Positions 33,665 through 43,405 of a stretch of DNA of 48,374 bases are shown one piece after another. Location of the stretch: the NCBI GenBank assembly GCA_024742395.1, contig JANSYO010000032.1, forward strand, positions 1 to 48,374, read 5' to 3'. The notes beneath the pieces are model-generated. The model worked only from the letters and a program-made list of their open reading frames with translations. It ran no database searches and was not told the DNA's origin. The stretch's first letter is position 1. Each line of letters starts with the position of its first letter. This DNA is from Cytophagales bacterium. Lineage in GTDB: Bacteria; Bacteroidota; Bacteroidia; Cytophagales; Spirosomataceae. The position numbers and the translations under genes were made by a program.

Positions 33665-35179
33665 ATGAAAGACTCATTAAGGTCCCTATTGAAATTAGCG
33701 TTTTTAAGCCTATTAATCTTTACAAACGTTGCATGCAAAAGCAGCACTCAGCCAAATGTAATTTATATTCTCGCCGATGATCTGGGCATTGGAGATGTTT
33801 CTGCATATAACCCTGATTCAAAAATCAAAACTCAACATATTGATCAGTTGGCGGCAGAAGGCGTGAGGTTTACTGATGCACATTCGGGTTCGGCTGTATG
33901 TACCCCTACTCGTTATGGAATTTTGACAGGAAGATATAGTTGGAGAGGCAGTCTGAAGAAAGGAGTAACCTGGAGCTATGATAAGCCCATCATTGAAGAA
34001 GGACGATTAACAGTAGCACAAATGCTCCAGGACAATGGTTATGAAACAGCTTGTATCGGGAAATGGCATTTAGGAATGAATTGGGCAGACAGCACTGGGA
34101 AATGGCCGGTAGATTTTGACAAGCCCCTTGTTAATTCACCTAATTCTAATGGTTTTGATTATTTCTTCGGCATTCCGGCTTCATTAGATATACCACCCTA
34201 TGTGTATGTGGAAAATGGTCATGTGACCGGCCAGCCAAACAGGCTTACCGAAGATAAATCTGATTATGGATGGTGGAGACTGGGGCCTACGGGTGAGGAT
34301 TTTGAGCATACAGAGGTTTTACCTACATTTTTTGAAAAGGCCAAAAACTTCATAGCACAAAAGCTAGAAAAGCCTTTCTTTCTTTATTTGCCTCTTTCTG
34401 CTCCTCACACACCTATACTGCCTGACACAGAAAGTAGAGGAGGTTCAAAACTAAGCGAGTATGGTGATTTTGTGCTGATGGTGGATAAGCTTGTAGGGGA
34501 TCTTTTAGCTGAATTAAAAGCTCAGGGTTTGGATGAGAATACCCTCATCATTTTTACATCTGATAATGGATGTGCTCCCTATGCAGATACTGAAGGAATG
34601 GAAGCTCAAGGGCACTTTTCGAGCTTGAACTATCGGGGATATAAGGCTGATATTTACGAAGGAGGGCACAGGATACCATTGATTATGAAATGGGCTGATC
34701 ATTTTGAGGAAGGTGGAGTAATTAGTGAAACCAATTGTTTGACTGATTTTATGGCTACCATGGCAGATTTACTGAAAATTAAACTTCCTGACAATGCAGC
34801 AGAAGACAGCTTTAGTTTAATGCCTTTGTTAACCAAGGAGGGCGAATTCAAAAGGGAGTCAACGATCCATCACTCAGTAAATGGTAATTTTGCTTACAGA
34901 AAAGGAGACTGGAAACTGATTATGGCTCCGGGTTCAGGTGGGTGGAGCTTTCCAAAACCAGGCCAGGAACCAGAAGGAACGCCAGAATTTCAGCTTTATA
35001 ATCTGAAAGATGACATAGCTGAAACAAAGAACCTGGCGAAGCAGGATACGCTTCGATTTCAGGAATTAAAATCGGAATTGGGAATTGAAATCAGAAACGG
35101 CAGGAGTAATCCGGGAATAGCTCAGCCTTATGTTAAAGTCGATAACTGGCCGGGATTAGCCTGGCTGGAACTGGAATAG
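33665..35179 (+). CDS. type I sulfatase (arylsulfatase family), lipoprotein
   Basis: A 504-residue sulfatase. A lipoprotein-like signal (LLIFTNVAC, Cys24) precedes NVIYILADDLGIGDVSAYN with the metal-binding Asp38/Asp39. The sulfatase signature SGSAVCTPTRYGILTGRYSWRG follows: Cys79 in CxPxR is the residue converted to formylglycine, so a maturase must exist elsewhere. Further active-site segments are GKWHLG (Lys/His), APHTPI, IIFTSDNG (Asp/Asn metal ligands) and YKADIYEGGHRIPLIMKW. It hydrolyses sulfate esters, here presumably of a glycan taken up by the SusCD pair. It starts a three-gene run with B and the SASA-type esterase (gaps of 1 and 16 bases). Confidence 0.94.
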   Translation: MKDSLRSLLKLAFLSLLIFTNVACKSSTQPNVIYILADDLGIGDVSAYNPDSKIKTQHIDQLAAEGVRFTDAHSGSAVCTPTRYGILTGRYSWRGSLKKGVTWSYDKPIIEEGRLTVAQMLQDNGYETACIGKWHLGMNWADSTGKWPVDFDKPLVNSPNSNGFDYFFGIPASLDIPPYVYVENGHVTGQPNRLTEDKSDYGWWRLGPTGEDFEHTEVLPTFFEKAKNFIAQKLEKPFFLYLPLSAPHTPILPDTESRGGSKLSEYGDFVLMVDKLVGDLLAELKAQGLDENTLIIFTSDNGCAPYADTEGMEAQGHFSSLNYRGYKADIYEGGHRIPLIMKWADHFEEGGVISETNCLTDFMATMADLLKIKLPDNAAEDSFSLMPLLTKEGEFKRESTIHHSVNGNFAYRKGDWKLIMAPGSGGWSFPKPGQEPEGTPEFQLYNLKDDIAETKNLAKQDTLRFQELKSELGIEIRNGRSNPGIAQPYVKVDNWPGLAWLELE

Positions 35180-35180
35180 A

Positions 35181-36629
35181 ATGTTAAGGGTACTTGTATT
35201 ACTTCTTTTACCTGGTATTCTTTTGAGCCAGGAGTCATGGACTGTAGAGCTGCCCACCATAGGTACTTTCTCTTCACCTCGGGTGGCAGATCTCAATCAG
35301 GATGGTGTCAAAGATATTATTCTGGGCGGTGGCAGGTTAGAGTTTGAGGCTTGCGATACCGCCATGTTTGCCTTAGATGGCATGGATGGAACACTTCTAT
35401 GGCATATTGCTGCCAGTGATCAAATATTTGGCTCAGCGGCCTTAATGGATATCAATGAGGATGGAGTAGAAGATATTTTTTTAAGTGGCAGGTCTTCAGA
35501 ACTCAAGGCAATCTCAGGTAAAACCGGAGAGGTGATATGGAAGTTTGACACCTTACAGTATTTGCCAAATCATATCAAGCGGTGGTTTAACTTTTACAAC
35601 CCACAAGTTATTTACGATGTAGACAAGGATGGTTTAAAGGATTTGCTCATATCCAACGGTGGAGATATTTGGGTAGAACCCTTTGATCCTAAAAGGGCCT
35701 CAGGCAGAATCGTCATTATATCATCTGCTTCCGGAAAACTACTCTATGGAGCACCCATGCCAGACGACAAGGAGATTTACATGTCGGTAAGTGTACTTAT
35801 GAACGAAAAAGAGCCGGAGAAATCAAAGATTATTTTTGGAACGGGAGGAGAAACTATTGATGGGAATCTCTTTGTGGGAACCATAGAAATGATTTTGAAA
35901 GGAAATCTTTCAAAGGCTAAGCTATTGGCCAAAGGCCAGGGGAAGGGTTTTATCTCCCCACCGGTTTGGGTAGATGTAAATGAAGATGGACAGCCTGATA
36001 TAGCGGCCAATAGCGTAAATGGAAGAATTTTCACTTTTGATGGTCAAACTTTTGAGCCTATCTGGGAAACAAAAATGAAAGAAGTAGAGGCATATAGCTC
36101 CATGGCTGTAGGTCAATTCAACGGAGACCGTATTCCAGACTTTTTTGTTTCATTTGCTCAGGGTGTCTGGCCAGAATTATCATTCACCAAACAAGCGATG
36201 CTCAATGGCCAAACGGGTGAGATAGAATACTCGGATTCATTGGGCTATTACCAAACTAGCAGTCCTTTGGCCGTCGATATTACCGGAGACGGAATTGATG
36301 AGGTGGTCTTAAGTGTTGATTACCAGCTGATGGATACACTTTTTAGAAAAACACTCTATACCACACTATATGCTATTGAGTTTACTCAAAAACAATCTCA
36401 GGCTATAACAGAAGGATTACCGGGGCACAATGTATCCTCTACCCCTTGGCTGGGTGATTTAAATGATGATGGTTTACTTGATATTATTTATTGTCATGGC
36501 ACTAATGCCAAACAAACTTATACTTTTGATGGCCTTCGGGTGAATTGCCTGAAAACTACTATCCCAATCCCAAAAAACTTAAAATGGGGAAGTTATATGG
36601 GAAGCAATTACGACGGCGTATTTAGATGA
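35181..36629 (+). CDS. FG-GAP/PQQ-like propeller protein (copy B)
   Basis: A 482-residue exported protein (signal MLRVLVLLLLPGILLSQ). It alternates FG-GAP Ca-loops (DLNQDGVKDIILGGG, DINEDGVEDIFLSG, DVDKDGLKDLLISN, DVNEDGQPDIAAN, DITGDGIDEVVLS, DLNDDGLLDIIYC) with PQQ-propeller-like strands (ALDGMDGTLLWHI, AISGKTGEVIWKF). It shares IFGTGGETIDGNL, GVWPE, SSPLAVDITGDGIDEV and the C-terminal KWGSYMGSNYDGVF with the 38539-40029 product. It begins one base after the sulfatase stop, so is co-translated with it. Unlike its paralogue it has no lipobox. No catalytic motif is visible; a binding or scaffold role is likely. Confidence 0.85.
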   Translation: MLRVLVLLLLPGILLSQESWTVELPTIGTFSSPRVADLNQDGVKDIILGGGRLEFEACDTAMFALDGMDGTLLWHIAASDQIFGSAALMDINEDGVEDIFLSGRSSELKAISGKTGEVIWKFDTLQYLPNHIKRWFNFYNPQVIYDVDKDGLKDLLISNGGDIWVEPFDPKRASGRIVIISSASGKLLYGAPMPDDKEIYMSVSVLMNEKEPEKSKIIFGTGGETIDGNLFVGTIEMILKGNLSKAKLLAKGQGKGFISPPVWVDVNEDGQPDIAANSVNGRIFTFDGQTFEPIWETKMKEVEAYSSMAVGQFNGDRIPDFFVSFAQGVWPELSFTKQAMLNGQTGEIEYSDSLGYYQTSSPLAVDITGDGIDEVVLSVDYQLMDTLFRKTLYTTLYAIEFTQKQSQAITEGLPGHNVSSTPWLGDLNDDGLLDIIYCHGTNAKQTYTFDGLRVNCLKTTIPIPKNLKWGSYMGSNYDGVFR

Positions 36630-36645
36630 TTATTTCTACACTGTA

Positions 36646-38517
36646 ATGAAATCTGTAGTTCTTTTTGAAATCCTATTATTTGTTTGTTTCAAGATATATT
36701 CCGTAAAAGCTAATTCTTTTCAATTAGACTCGTTTCCTGTTGATAAGGAGTTTATAACAATGGATGAGACTGGTTTAGGATTAGTCAAGGTTTCGGGAAT
36801 TGCAAAAGGAAATTTTACAAAAATTGATCTGATCGTTCATTCAGGTACTGAGATATTCTATGCTTCAAACTCACTAATAAATAATGAGGCACCCTTTGGG
36901 TTTGAAGTTTATTTACAGCCATGGTTAGAGGAATATACCTTTAGTCTTAGGGCTTCAGATACTTTTGGCCATTCAGAGATTATTGCCACCTCAACTGGAA
37001 TAGTTTGTGGAGATTCGTACCTTATTTATGGCCAATCTAATGCCTTTGGATATCCTCATGATACCATCGGAGCCTCTGATTTTTTACGCACCGTTAGCTT
37101 AAGCGGTAATGAGTTGATTTGGCAAAAGGCCTCAGAAAATACAGGGAATCTAGGGGTTTTTGGCTTACTCATGGGCAGGACGCTCTTAGAAAAAACGGGC
37201 ATGCCGGTTCAGATTGTCAATTTATCTGTGGGGGGGGCTTCAATTGACTTTCTTAGTAATAGAAATGCGGCTGATCCGACAGATGTTTCTACTCAATACG
37301 GGAAAATCATTAAAATTGCCACGTTTGCCAACTTTAAGAATAAGATTAGAAGTATTATCTGGAGACAAGGTGAAACCGAGGGTAGTTCAGGTTATTCCGT
37401 TGCTGCGAACGCCTACCAAGCAAAGCTTGAGAATTTGATGGCTCAATTTGAGCAGGACTTTCCTGAACTGCAAAGAATTTATAGTACTCAGAATCAAGTT
37501 CTTTCTATTGAGGTTTTTGATAACTTCTCGGGGGCAATTGTTAGGGAGGCTCAAAGAAGGGTGGCCTTCGAAAATGATAAGGTAGACTTGATTTCCACTC
37601 ATGATTTGAGAGCCAATTTTGATGGTCTTCATTTTGATTATTTTGGACAATATGAAATTGCTATTCGAATTGCCAAACTAATAAATAGTCAGATTTATTT
37701 AAATGCTGAAGGCGATGCCAAAACCCCGATGATTAGTGAAGCATTTTTTGCAAATGCCGAGAAGGACAGTCTTACATTGGTTTTTGATGACGAGCAAATT
37801 CTGCAATTAGAGCCCATAAGGCTAAACAGAAGAATTCAAGACGCGTTTATTTTGGGAGATGGTGTTAGAATAACAGATGTTACGGCGGTTGGAAATAGGA
37901 TTAATTTGAAACTAGCAGGATCCACAACTGCCCAAAGAATAAGTTTTTTGCCCTCGTACATAAATTCCTTAATTGCCTATAATGGATATCAAGGTCCATT
38001 AGTATTAAATCAATCTGGAATTTCTATTGCAAGTTTTTTCCAGTATCCAATTGAAGAGTTCTCTGTACCTCGATTAACTAATTTGAAGCACAAATTAAAA
38101 GGCATAACGTTTACAATTCAATGGGATCAGGCAGAGGATGCAGAGAGTATAGAAATAAAGAAATACATTAACAATGAACTTGTAAATACGTTCTTACTCC
38201 CAGGGAATAGTGACTTATTTTCAGATTTTCCTATTCAAATAAAACGTAATAATATACTTCATTATGAGATAAGAGTAAGAGCTTTTGGGAAGTTCTCAAT
38301 CCCTACCGAAATACATTATGAGACTTGTCCCGATAGTCTGGAAGTAATTGAAAACAGCTGTATCGATTGTGATTACCATGTGTTTGAAAACATGATACTT
38401 AAGGAACAAATACTTGAAGGCGGAAATTACACGAGCAGTAAGAGTGTATCTTTTATTCCCGGTTTTGAAACTTCGGGCGGCGTTTTCTTGGCCGAGATTT
38501 TTACTTGTCCTGATTAA
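36646..38517 (+). CDS. SGNH/SASA-type carbohydrate esterase with C-terminal Cys-rich tail domain
   Basis: A 623-residue exported protein. The central domain has GDSYLIYGQSNAFG (nucleophile Ser in GQSN), VNLSVGGASIDFL, SIIWRQGETEGSSG (block III-like QGE) and a late DGLHFDYFGQYEIA (catalytic Asp/His), the pattern of sialate-O-acetylesterase/CE6-like SASA enzymes that remove acetyl groups from sugars. An N-terminal beta-rich segment (residues ~20-115) and a beta-sandwich-like part (~340-540) flank it. The C-terminus (CPDSLEVIENSCIDC, then ILEGGNYTSSKSVSFIPGFETSGGVFLAEIFTCPD) resembles the Bacteroidota PGFE(A/T)xxGxVFxAxI tail found on many secreted proteins. It is the third gene of the sulfatase-B-esterase run. 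Confidence 0.85.
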   Translation: MKSVVLFEILLFVCFKIYSVKANSFQLDSFPVDKEFITMDETGLGLVKVSGIAKGNFTKIDLIVHSGTEIFYASNSLINNEAPFGFEVYLQPWLEEYTFSLRASDTFGHSEIIATSTGIVCGDSYLIYGQSNAFGYPHDTIGASDFLRTVSLSGNELIWQKASENTGNLGVFGLLMGRTLLEKTGMPVQIVNLSVGGASIDFLSNRNAADPTDVSTQYGKIIKIATFANFKNKIRSIIWRQGETEGSSGYSVAANAYQAKLENLMAQFEQDFPELQRIYSTQNQVLSIEVFDNFSGAIVREAQRRVAFENDKVDLISTHDLRANFDGLHFDYFGQYEIAIRIAKLINSQIYLNAEGDAKTPMISEAFFANAEKDSLTLVFDDEQILQLEPIRLNRRIQDAFILGDGVRITDVTAVGNRINLKLAGSTTAQRISFLPSYINSLIAYNGYQGPLVLNQSGISIASFFQYPIEEFSVPRLTNLKHKLKGITFTIQWDQAEDAESIEIKKYINNELVNTFLLPGNSDLFSDFPIQIKRNNILHYEIRVRAFGKFSIPTEIHYETCPDSLEVIENSCIDCDYHVFENMILKEQILEGGNYTSSKSVSFIPGFETSGGVFLAEIFTCPD

Positions 38518-38538
38518 ATGAATATCTCTTATGTTTGA

Positions 38539-40029
38539 TTATTTCCAAACGCCATTTCCATCAGAGCCCATGTAGGCTCCCCACTTTACAGGATCTTTGA
38601 CTTTAATGCCTGTGCTGATTCTTTTTACTTCCATCCCGAAAAAAGCCAATAAGTTAGCGGTGGGGCTAAAATATTGACAATAGACGATATCCAGATAGTT
38701 GTCCCCATCCATATCACCAAGGTAAGGTGTAGAGAAAATATTCTTAAATCGAGCTTGCTGATCAATGGTTTGAATACTCTTATTGGAGAAATCAATGGCT
38801 ATTAGTCGGTTTGTGACTTCAAGCTCATCTTCAGAAGTAAAGCCTCTGTCACAGTCGTATTCATTGATACTCAAAATAGCTTCATCTATACCATCATGGG
38901 TGAGATCATAGATAGAAGGTGAGGAGAACCCAGTACAGCCAAGGGAATTAGAATAAGCTATTTCACCTGTTTTGCCGTCTAACATAATTTGAACGGAGCC
39001 TTTGCTTTGCGGCCATACCCCTTTACTTACAAAGGTGAAGAAATCCGGTGTTTCATCTCCAGTAAAGTTACCTATCGAAAATCCATTGCTTGACTCCGTA
39101 TTTTCCACTTTTTGTTGCCATAAAATAGTTTGGTCTTTACCGCTGATAGCGAAAATACTACTTCCGTGAGAAATAGCTACAAGGTCTTGGAAACCGTCCG
39201 CGTTTATATCTACCGCCACGGTTGGGGCTATAAAACCATGATCTGTTTCGCTGGCAATTATTTGGCTGTTTGAAAGCTTGGTATTTTTTAGGTCCTGAAG
39301 GTCTGCCAGATACAAATTGCCGCTAATGGTTTCACCACCGGTGCCGAAAACAATCTTTTCTTTGCCGTCAGGCTGTTTAAAATAAATTGGTGGCATATAG
39401 CTTTCTTTGCCATCGGGCATGGTATCAGCGGCTATAACTTTTCCGGTACTGCTACTAAGAATCATCAATACCCCTGGAAATCTGTCAAGACTAGAATTAG
39501 GTTCGGCTTTTGAGTTCCCACCACATTGTACCAGTAAATCCTGTAGACCATCTTCATCCTGATCGGGTAATAATACAGAATTATGAAAATTATAGCGGGC
39601 ATATTTTAGAATGGGGTCATCCTCATAATTGAACTCCCAATTCCATATTGTTTTGCCGTCAGAACCGTTAATGGCATAGAATTGATTGGATCTGCCACCG
39701 ATAAAAATATCATTGATGCCGTCTTTATTGATGTCAAGAAAGGTAGCTGAGCCATAAACCTGATCTATGGCCGGATGTGACCATAATAGTTCTCCTGTTT
39801 TACCGTCCAGGGCAATAATACCTCTTGCTGTTCTCATGTACTCGTTTTCTCCTGCCCCAAGAACGATGTCGAGTACTCCGTCTTTGTTTAAATCTGTAGC
39901 CTTAGGAGAAGATTGTGACCCAATTCTTGCAAGGCTTTTTTTCCATGCTAATTCAGTTTTTTTTGAGGAACAGCCTGCCAGTATGAACAGACTTGAGAAA
40001 AGAGCAATAAGGATTCTGTAAGTCATCAT
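38539..40029 (-). CDS. FG-GAP/PQQ-like propeller lipoprotein (copy B')
   Basis: A 496-residue paralogue of the 35181-36629 product, but a lipoprotein (FSSLFILAGC, Cys20). Ca-loops include DLNKDGVLDIVLGAG, DINKDGINDIFIGG, DQDEDGLQDLLVQ, DINADGFQDLVAI, DLTHDGIDEAILS and DMDGDNYLDIVYC, with PQQ-like ALDGKTGELLWSH and AINGSDGKTIWNW. Shared landmarks with B are FGTGGETISGNL, KGVWPQ, GFSSPSIYDLTHDGIDE and the terminal KWGAYMGSDGNGVW. Two ATGs (40029, 40026) are equally possible. It is divergent from copy A' across 147 bases containing a minus-strand -7 word (CAAAATTA, 40047-40054). Confidence 0.87.
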   Translation of the reverse strand: MMTYRILIALFSSLFILAGCSSKKTELAWKKSLARIGSQSSPKATDLNKDGVLDIVLGAGENEYMRTARGIIALDGKTGELLWSHPAIDQVYGSATFLDINKDGINDIFIGGRSNQFYAINGSDGKTIWNWEFNYEDDPILKYARYNFHNSVLLPDQDEDGLQDLLVQCGGNSKAEPNSSLDRFPGVLMILSSSTGKVIAADTMPDGKESYMPPIYFKQPDGKEKIVFGTGGETISGNLYLADLQDLKNTKLSNSQIIASETDHGFIAPTVAVDINADGFQDLVAISHGSSIFAISGKDQTILWQQKVENTESSNGFSIGNFTGDETPDFFTFVSKGVWPQSKGSVQIMLDGKTGEIAYSNSLGCTGFSSPSIYDLTHDGIDEAILSINEYDCDRGFTSEDELEVTNRLIAIDFSNKSIQTIDQQARFKNIFSTPYLGDMDGDNYLDIVYCQYFSPTANLLAFFGMEVKRISTGIKVKDPVKWGAYMGSDGNGVWK

Positions 40030-40176
40030 GAAAATTAAAAGAAAACCAAAATTAGGGATAGATTGAATAGGTTACCGAATGCACATGAAATTTATCGATT
40101 ATATCTCTATTCGATGGTTTAAAACGGCTTAAAACTATAATTTAGAGGCTAATTCTTTTCGTCATAAAATAGCTCA

Positions 40177-43100
40177 ATGAGAAATTCGCTAATCTGCTTA
40201 CTGTCTGTTATATTCTATGCCTGTAATTCTTCTGGTGATGAAACACTGTTTGAAAAGTTAAGTGCAAAAAATACAGGGATTGATTTCCAAAATTCTATTG
40301 TCGAAACTGATGATTTAAATGTATTGACTTACGAGTATTTCTACAATGGAGGTGGAGTAGCAGCTGCAGATTTTAATAATGACGGTCTAATAGATTTATA
40401 TTTTACGGCAAATCAAGGTCCAGATAAAGTCTATAAAAACCTGGGTGATTTAAAGTTTGAAGATAAAACGCCGAACTCCGGAATAATTTGGAACAAGGAA
40501 TGGAAAACGGGTGTAACGGTTGTAGATATCAATGAAGATGGGCTTACAGATATTTACGTTTCTGTGTCAGGAAATATTGAAAACCCGGGATTGAGAAAGA
40601 ATAAATTGTATCTGAATCAGGGAGATTTTGTTTTCAAAGAATCTGCTGCAGAATATGGTCTTGATGATGATGGTTTTACTACTCAAACTACCTTTTTTGA
40701 CTATGATAAAGATGGTGATTTAGATGCCTATATAATGAACCATAATGTCAAAGATTTCAAGAAGTTTGATGTAGAGGCTATACATTTTATGCGGGATGAA
40801 TTCGCCGGGGATAAACTTCTTCGAAATGATGATGGCATGTTTATAGACGTGAGCAAGGAAGCCGGGATAAAGGGTAATCCTATTGGGTTTGGATTGGGTA
40901 TAAACATCACTGATTTAAACCAGGATAACTGGCCAGATATTTACGTTTCTAATGATTACCTGGAAGGCGATTATTTATACATTAATAATAAGGACGGTAC
41001 CTTCTCAGATCAAATTGCCGAGCGGGTAGATCATACCAGTTATTTCAGCATGGGGAATGATGTAGCCGATGTAAACAATGATGCACTTCCAGACATTTTT
41101 ACAGCTGACATGCTGCCTGAAGACAACAAACGGCAAAAACTCCTGTTTGGGCCAGATAATTATGAAGGCTATTTAAACATGCTACAAAATGGGTTTCATC
41201 CCGAAGTGATGAGAAACATGTTTCATGTGAATGAAGGAAATGGTAAGTTCTCAGAAATGGGTCAGTTGGCTGGTTTTAGTAATACAGACTGGAGCTGGTC
41301 TCCTTTATTAGCAGATTTTGATAACGATGGTTTTAAGGACTTGTTTATTACCAATGGCTACCTAAGAGATTATACGAACAATGATTTTGTGAAATTTTAC
41401 TCAGAGCAGAGGTCTGAAGGCAAGGATAATGTCCTTGAAATTATCAATCAAATGCCTTCTACTAAAGTAACGAATTATGCTTTTCGTAATAAGGATGGTT
41501 TGACTTTTGAAAATGCTCAAAAGGCCTGGGGCTTCGAAGAAAAAAACATTAGTAATGGTGCAATTTACGCTGATCTTGACAATGACGGTGATTTGGAAAT
41601 CATCACCAATAACCTAAATGACGTAGCGGGTATTTATGAGAATAAGTCTAATGATGGAGAGACTCAAAGCGGACATTTTATTGGTATAAAGCTTAATGGA
41701 AAAGCTTCTGAAACAGCCAATAGCAAAATTATCCTTGAGGTTAATGGTCAAAGTCAATACCGTGAAATAACACCAAATCATGGGTTTCAGAGTAGTTATG
41801 AAGGGCCTGTACATTTTGGTCTGGGGACCAATGATAGTCCGGAGAGTATAACAATTATTTACCCTAACGGAAAGTTTCAAACCATAGAAAATCCGTCTGT
41901 GAATCAGTATCATGAGATAAATATAAACGGTGCGGGTTCTTATCAATTTAAAACAGAAGAACCCCTGTTTAAAGAACTTGATTTTCAAATGCTGAAACAT
42001 GAACAGCTGCCTTTGAATGACTTTAACAGGCAGATCTTGTTAAGTTGGATGTACTCTTATCAAGGGCCATGTTTAGTTAAAGGTGATATTGACGGAGATG
42101 GAATAGAAGATTTCTATCTGGGAGGAGGTAAAGGTTCGCCGGGTAGGTTAATGAAAGGTTTAGCAAACGGTCGTTTTGTTTCTACTAACGAGAAATTGTT
42201 AAAGCAATGGGAGTTATGTACTGATACTGATGCGGTTTTCTTTGATGTAGATAATGATGGTGATCAAGATCTTTATGTAGTAGGTGGTGGTTATGAATAC
42301 CTTCCAAATGATCTTTTATTACAAAACCGACTTTACCTGAATGATGGTAAAGGGAATTTTACTAAAACGGACGAGGCTTTTCCGGCTCATTTATTCTCTG
42401 ATAGTTCTGTGGAAGTATTTGATGCAGATAACGACGGTGATTTAGACATGTTTGTTGGTGGATTTGTTCAGCCGGGTACTTACCCACTGGCCAATCCGTC
42501 GAGATTCTATACCAATGACAAGGGAGTTTTTACTTATGTAGAGAATGCTTCTTTTGAAAATGCCGGCTTGATAAAAGATGTAGTGGCTCTGGACTTTAAT
42601 GGAGATGGCCTTAAGGATCTGGTGATAGCTGGCGAATGGACAACACTGCAGGTGTATAAAAATACGGGTGGAAACTTTGTAAAGGATGATAAGGTGATGG
42701 AGTCTGGCACAGGTCTATGGCAAAGTTTATTAGCAGAAGATTTTGATGGAGATGGAGACTTGGACTTAATAGCAGGCAATTTGGGCCTTAATTCCCAGCT
42801 ATGTGCTACAGAACGTGAACCTTTAGAGCTTTATACTGCAGATTATGACGGCAACGGTAGACTTGATCCAATCCTCAGTTGTTATATTCAAGGCAAGAGT
42901 CATCCTTTTTATAGCCGTGATGAAATGCTGGATCAACTCTTTCCGCTTAGGAAGGTATACAATACGTATGAGTCTTATTCAAATGTCACTACTGAGGAGC
43001 TTTTGAAAAACTTTCCGGAAGCCGAGCCTTCTGTATTGAAGGCCACAAACTTAGAGACAGTTTTCTTTAAGAACGTAAACGGAAAGCTTATAAAACAGTC

Positions 43101-43401
43101 GCTGCCTGTTCAAATACAAAGTTCGCCAGTCTATGCCATGTTGGCTTTAGATATTGATAATGACGGTGATAAGGATCTCATTGTTGGTGGTAATAATACG
43201 CACACCCGAGTTAGACTTGGAAATATATCCGCTAATCATGGACAAGTATTTATCAATGACGGAAAAGGGAATTTTAGTTACCTACCACAATACAAAAGCG
43301 GCCTGCATATCAATGGCGAAGTGCGTTCTATTGCCTTGGTGAACGGACAACTTCTGGTGGCGAGGAACATGGATACAGTGAAAGGGTATAGGGTGAAGTA
43401 A
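40177..43401 (+). CDS. UnbV/FG-GAP double-propeller lipoprotein (copy A')
   Basis: A 1,074-residue lipoprotein (LLSVIFYAC, Cys16), colinear over its whole length with copy A: FYNGGGVAAADFNNDGLIDLYFTANQ opens the first propeller in both. Seven Ca-loops precede the UnbV domain (GHFIGIKLNGKASETANSKIIL to FQSSYEGPVHFGLG, residues ~500-570) and seven follow it (DIDGDGIEDFYLGG to DIDNDGDKDLIVGG). Both copies end with a matching strand (SGLHINGEVRSIALVNGQLLVARN here; SGVIVNGQVRDALWLNNNLILSRN in A). The ATG at 40177 is a normal start, unlike the TTG of copy A. The stop is four bases before the convergent fic stop. Confidence 0.9.
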   Translation: MRNSLICLLSVIFYACNSSGDETLFEKLSAKNTGIDFQNSIVETDDLNVLTYEYFYNGGGVAAADFNNDGLIDLYFTANQGPDKVYKNLGDLKFEDKTPNSGIIWNKEWKTGVTVVDINEDGLTDIYVSVSGNIENPGLRKNKLYLNQGDFVFKESAAEYGLDDDGFTTQTTFFDYDKDGDLDAYIMNHNVKDFKKFDVEAIHFMRDEFAGDKLLRNDDGMFIDVSKEAGIKGNPIGFGLGINITDLNQDNWPDIYVSNDYLEGDYLYINNKDGTFSDQIAERVDHTSYFSMGNDVADVNNDALPDIFTADMLPEDNKRQKLLFGPDNYEGYLNMLQNGFHPEVMRNMFHVNEGNGKFSEMGQLAGFSNTDWSWSPLLADFDNDGFKDLFITNGYLRDYTNNDFVKFYSEQRSEGKDNVLEIINQMPSTKVTNYAFRNKDGLTFENAQKAWGFEEKNISNGAIYADLDNDGDLEIITNNLNDVAGIYENKSNDGETQSGHFIGIKLNGKASETANSKIILEVNGQSQYREITPNHGFQSSYEGPVHFGLGTNDSPESITIIYPNGKFQTIENPSVNQYHEININGAGSYQFKTEEPLFKELDFQMLKHEQLPLNDFNRQILLSWMYSYQGPCLVKGDIDGDGIEDFYLGGGKGSPGRLMKGLANGRFVSTNEKLLKQWELCTDTDAVFFDVDNDGDQDLYVVGGGYEYLPNDLLLQNRLYLNDGKGNFTKTDEAFPAHLFSDSSVEVFDADNDGDLDMFVGGFVQPGTYPLANPSRFYTNDKGVFTYVENASFENAGLIKDVVALDFNGDGLKDLVIAGEWTTLQVYKNTGGNFVKDDKVMESGTGLWQSLLAEDFDGDGDLDLIAGNLGLNSQLCATEREPLELYTADYDGNGRLDPILSCYIQGKSHPFYSRDEMLDQLFPLRKVYNTYESYSNVTTEELLKNFPEAEPSVLKATNLETVFFKNVNGKLIKQSLPVQIQSSPVYAMLALDIDNDGDKDLIVGGNNTHTRVRLGNISANHGQVFINDGKGNFSYLPQYKSGLHINGEVRSIALVNGQLLVARNMDTVKGYRVK

Positions 43402-43405
43402 TGGA

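Noticed and set aside
41614-42000. 128-residue ORF on the minus strand inside copy A'
   Set aside because: Shadow of the UnbV gene; no family motif, composition typical of antisense frames.
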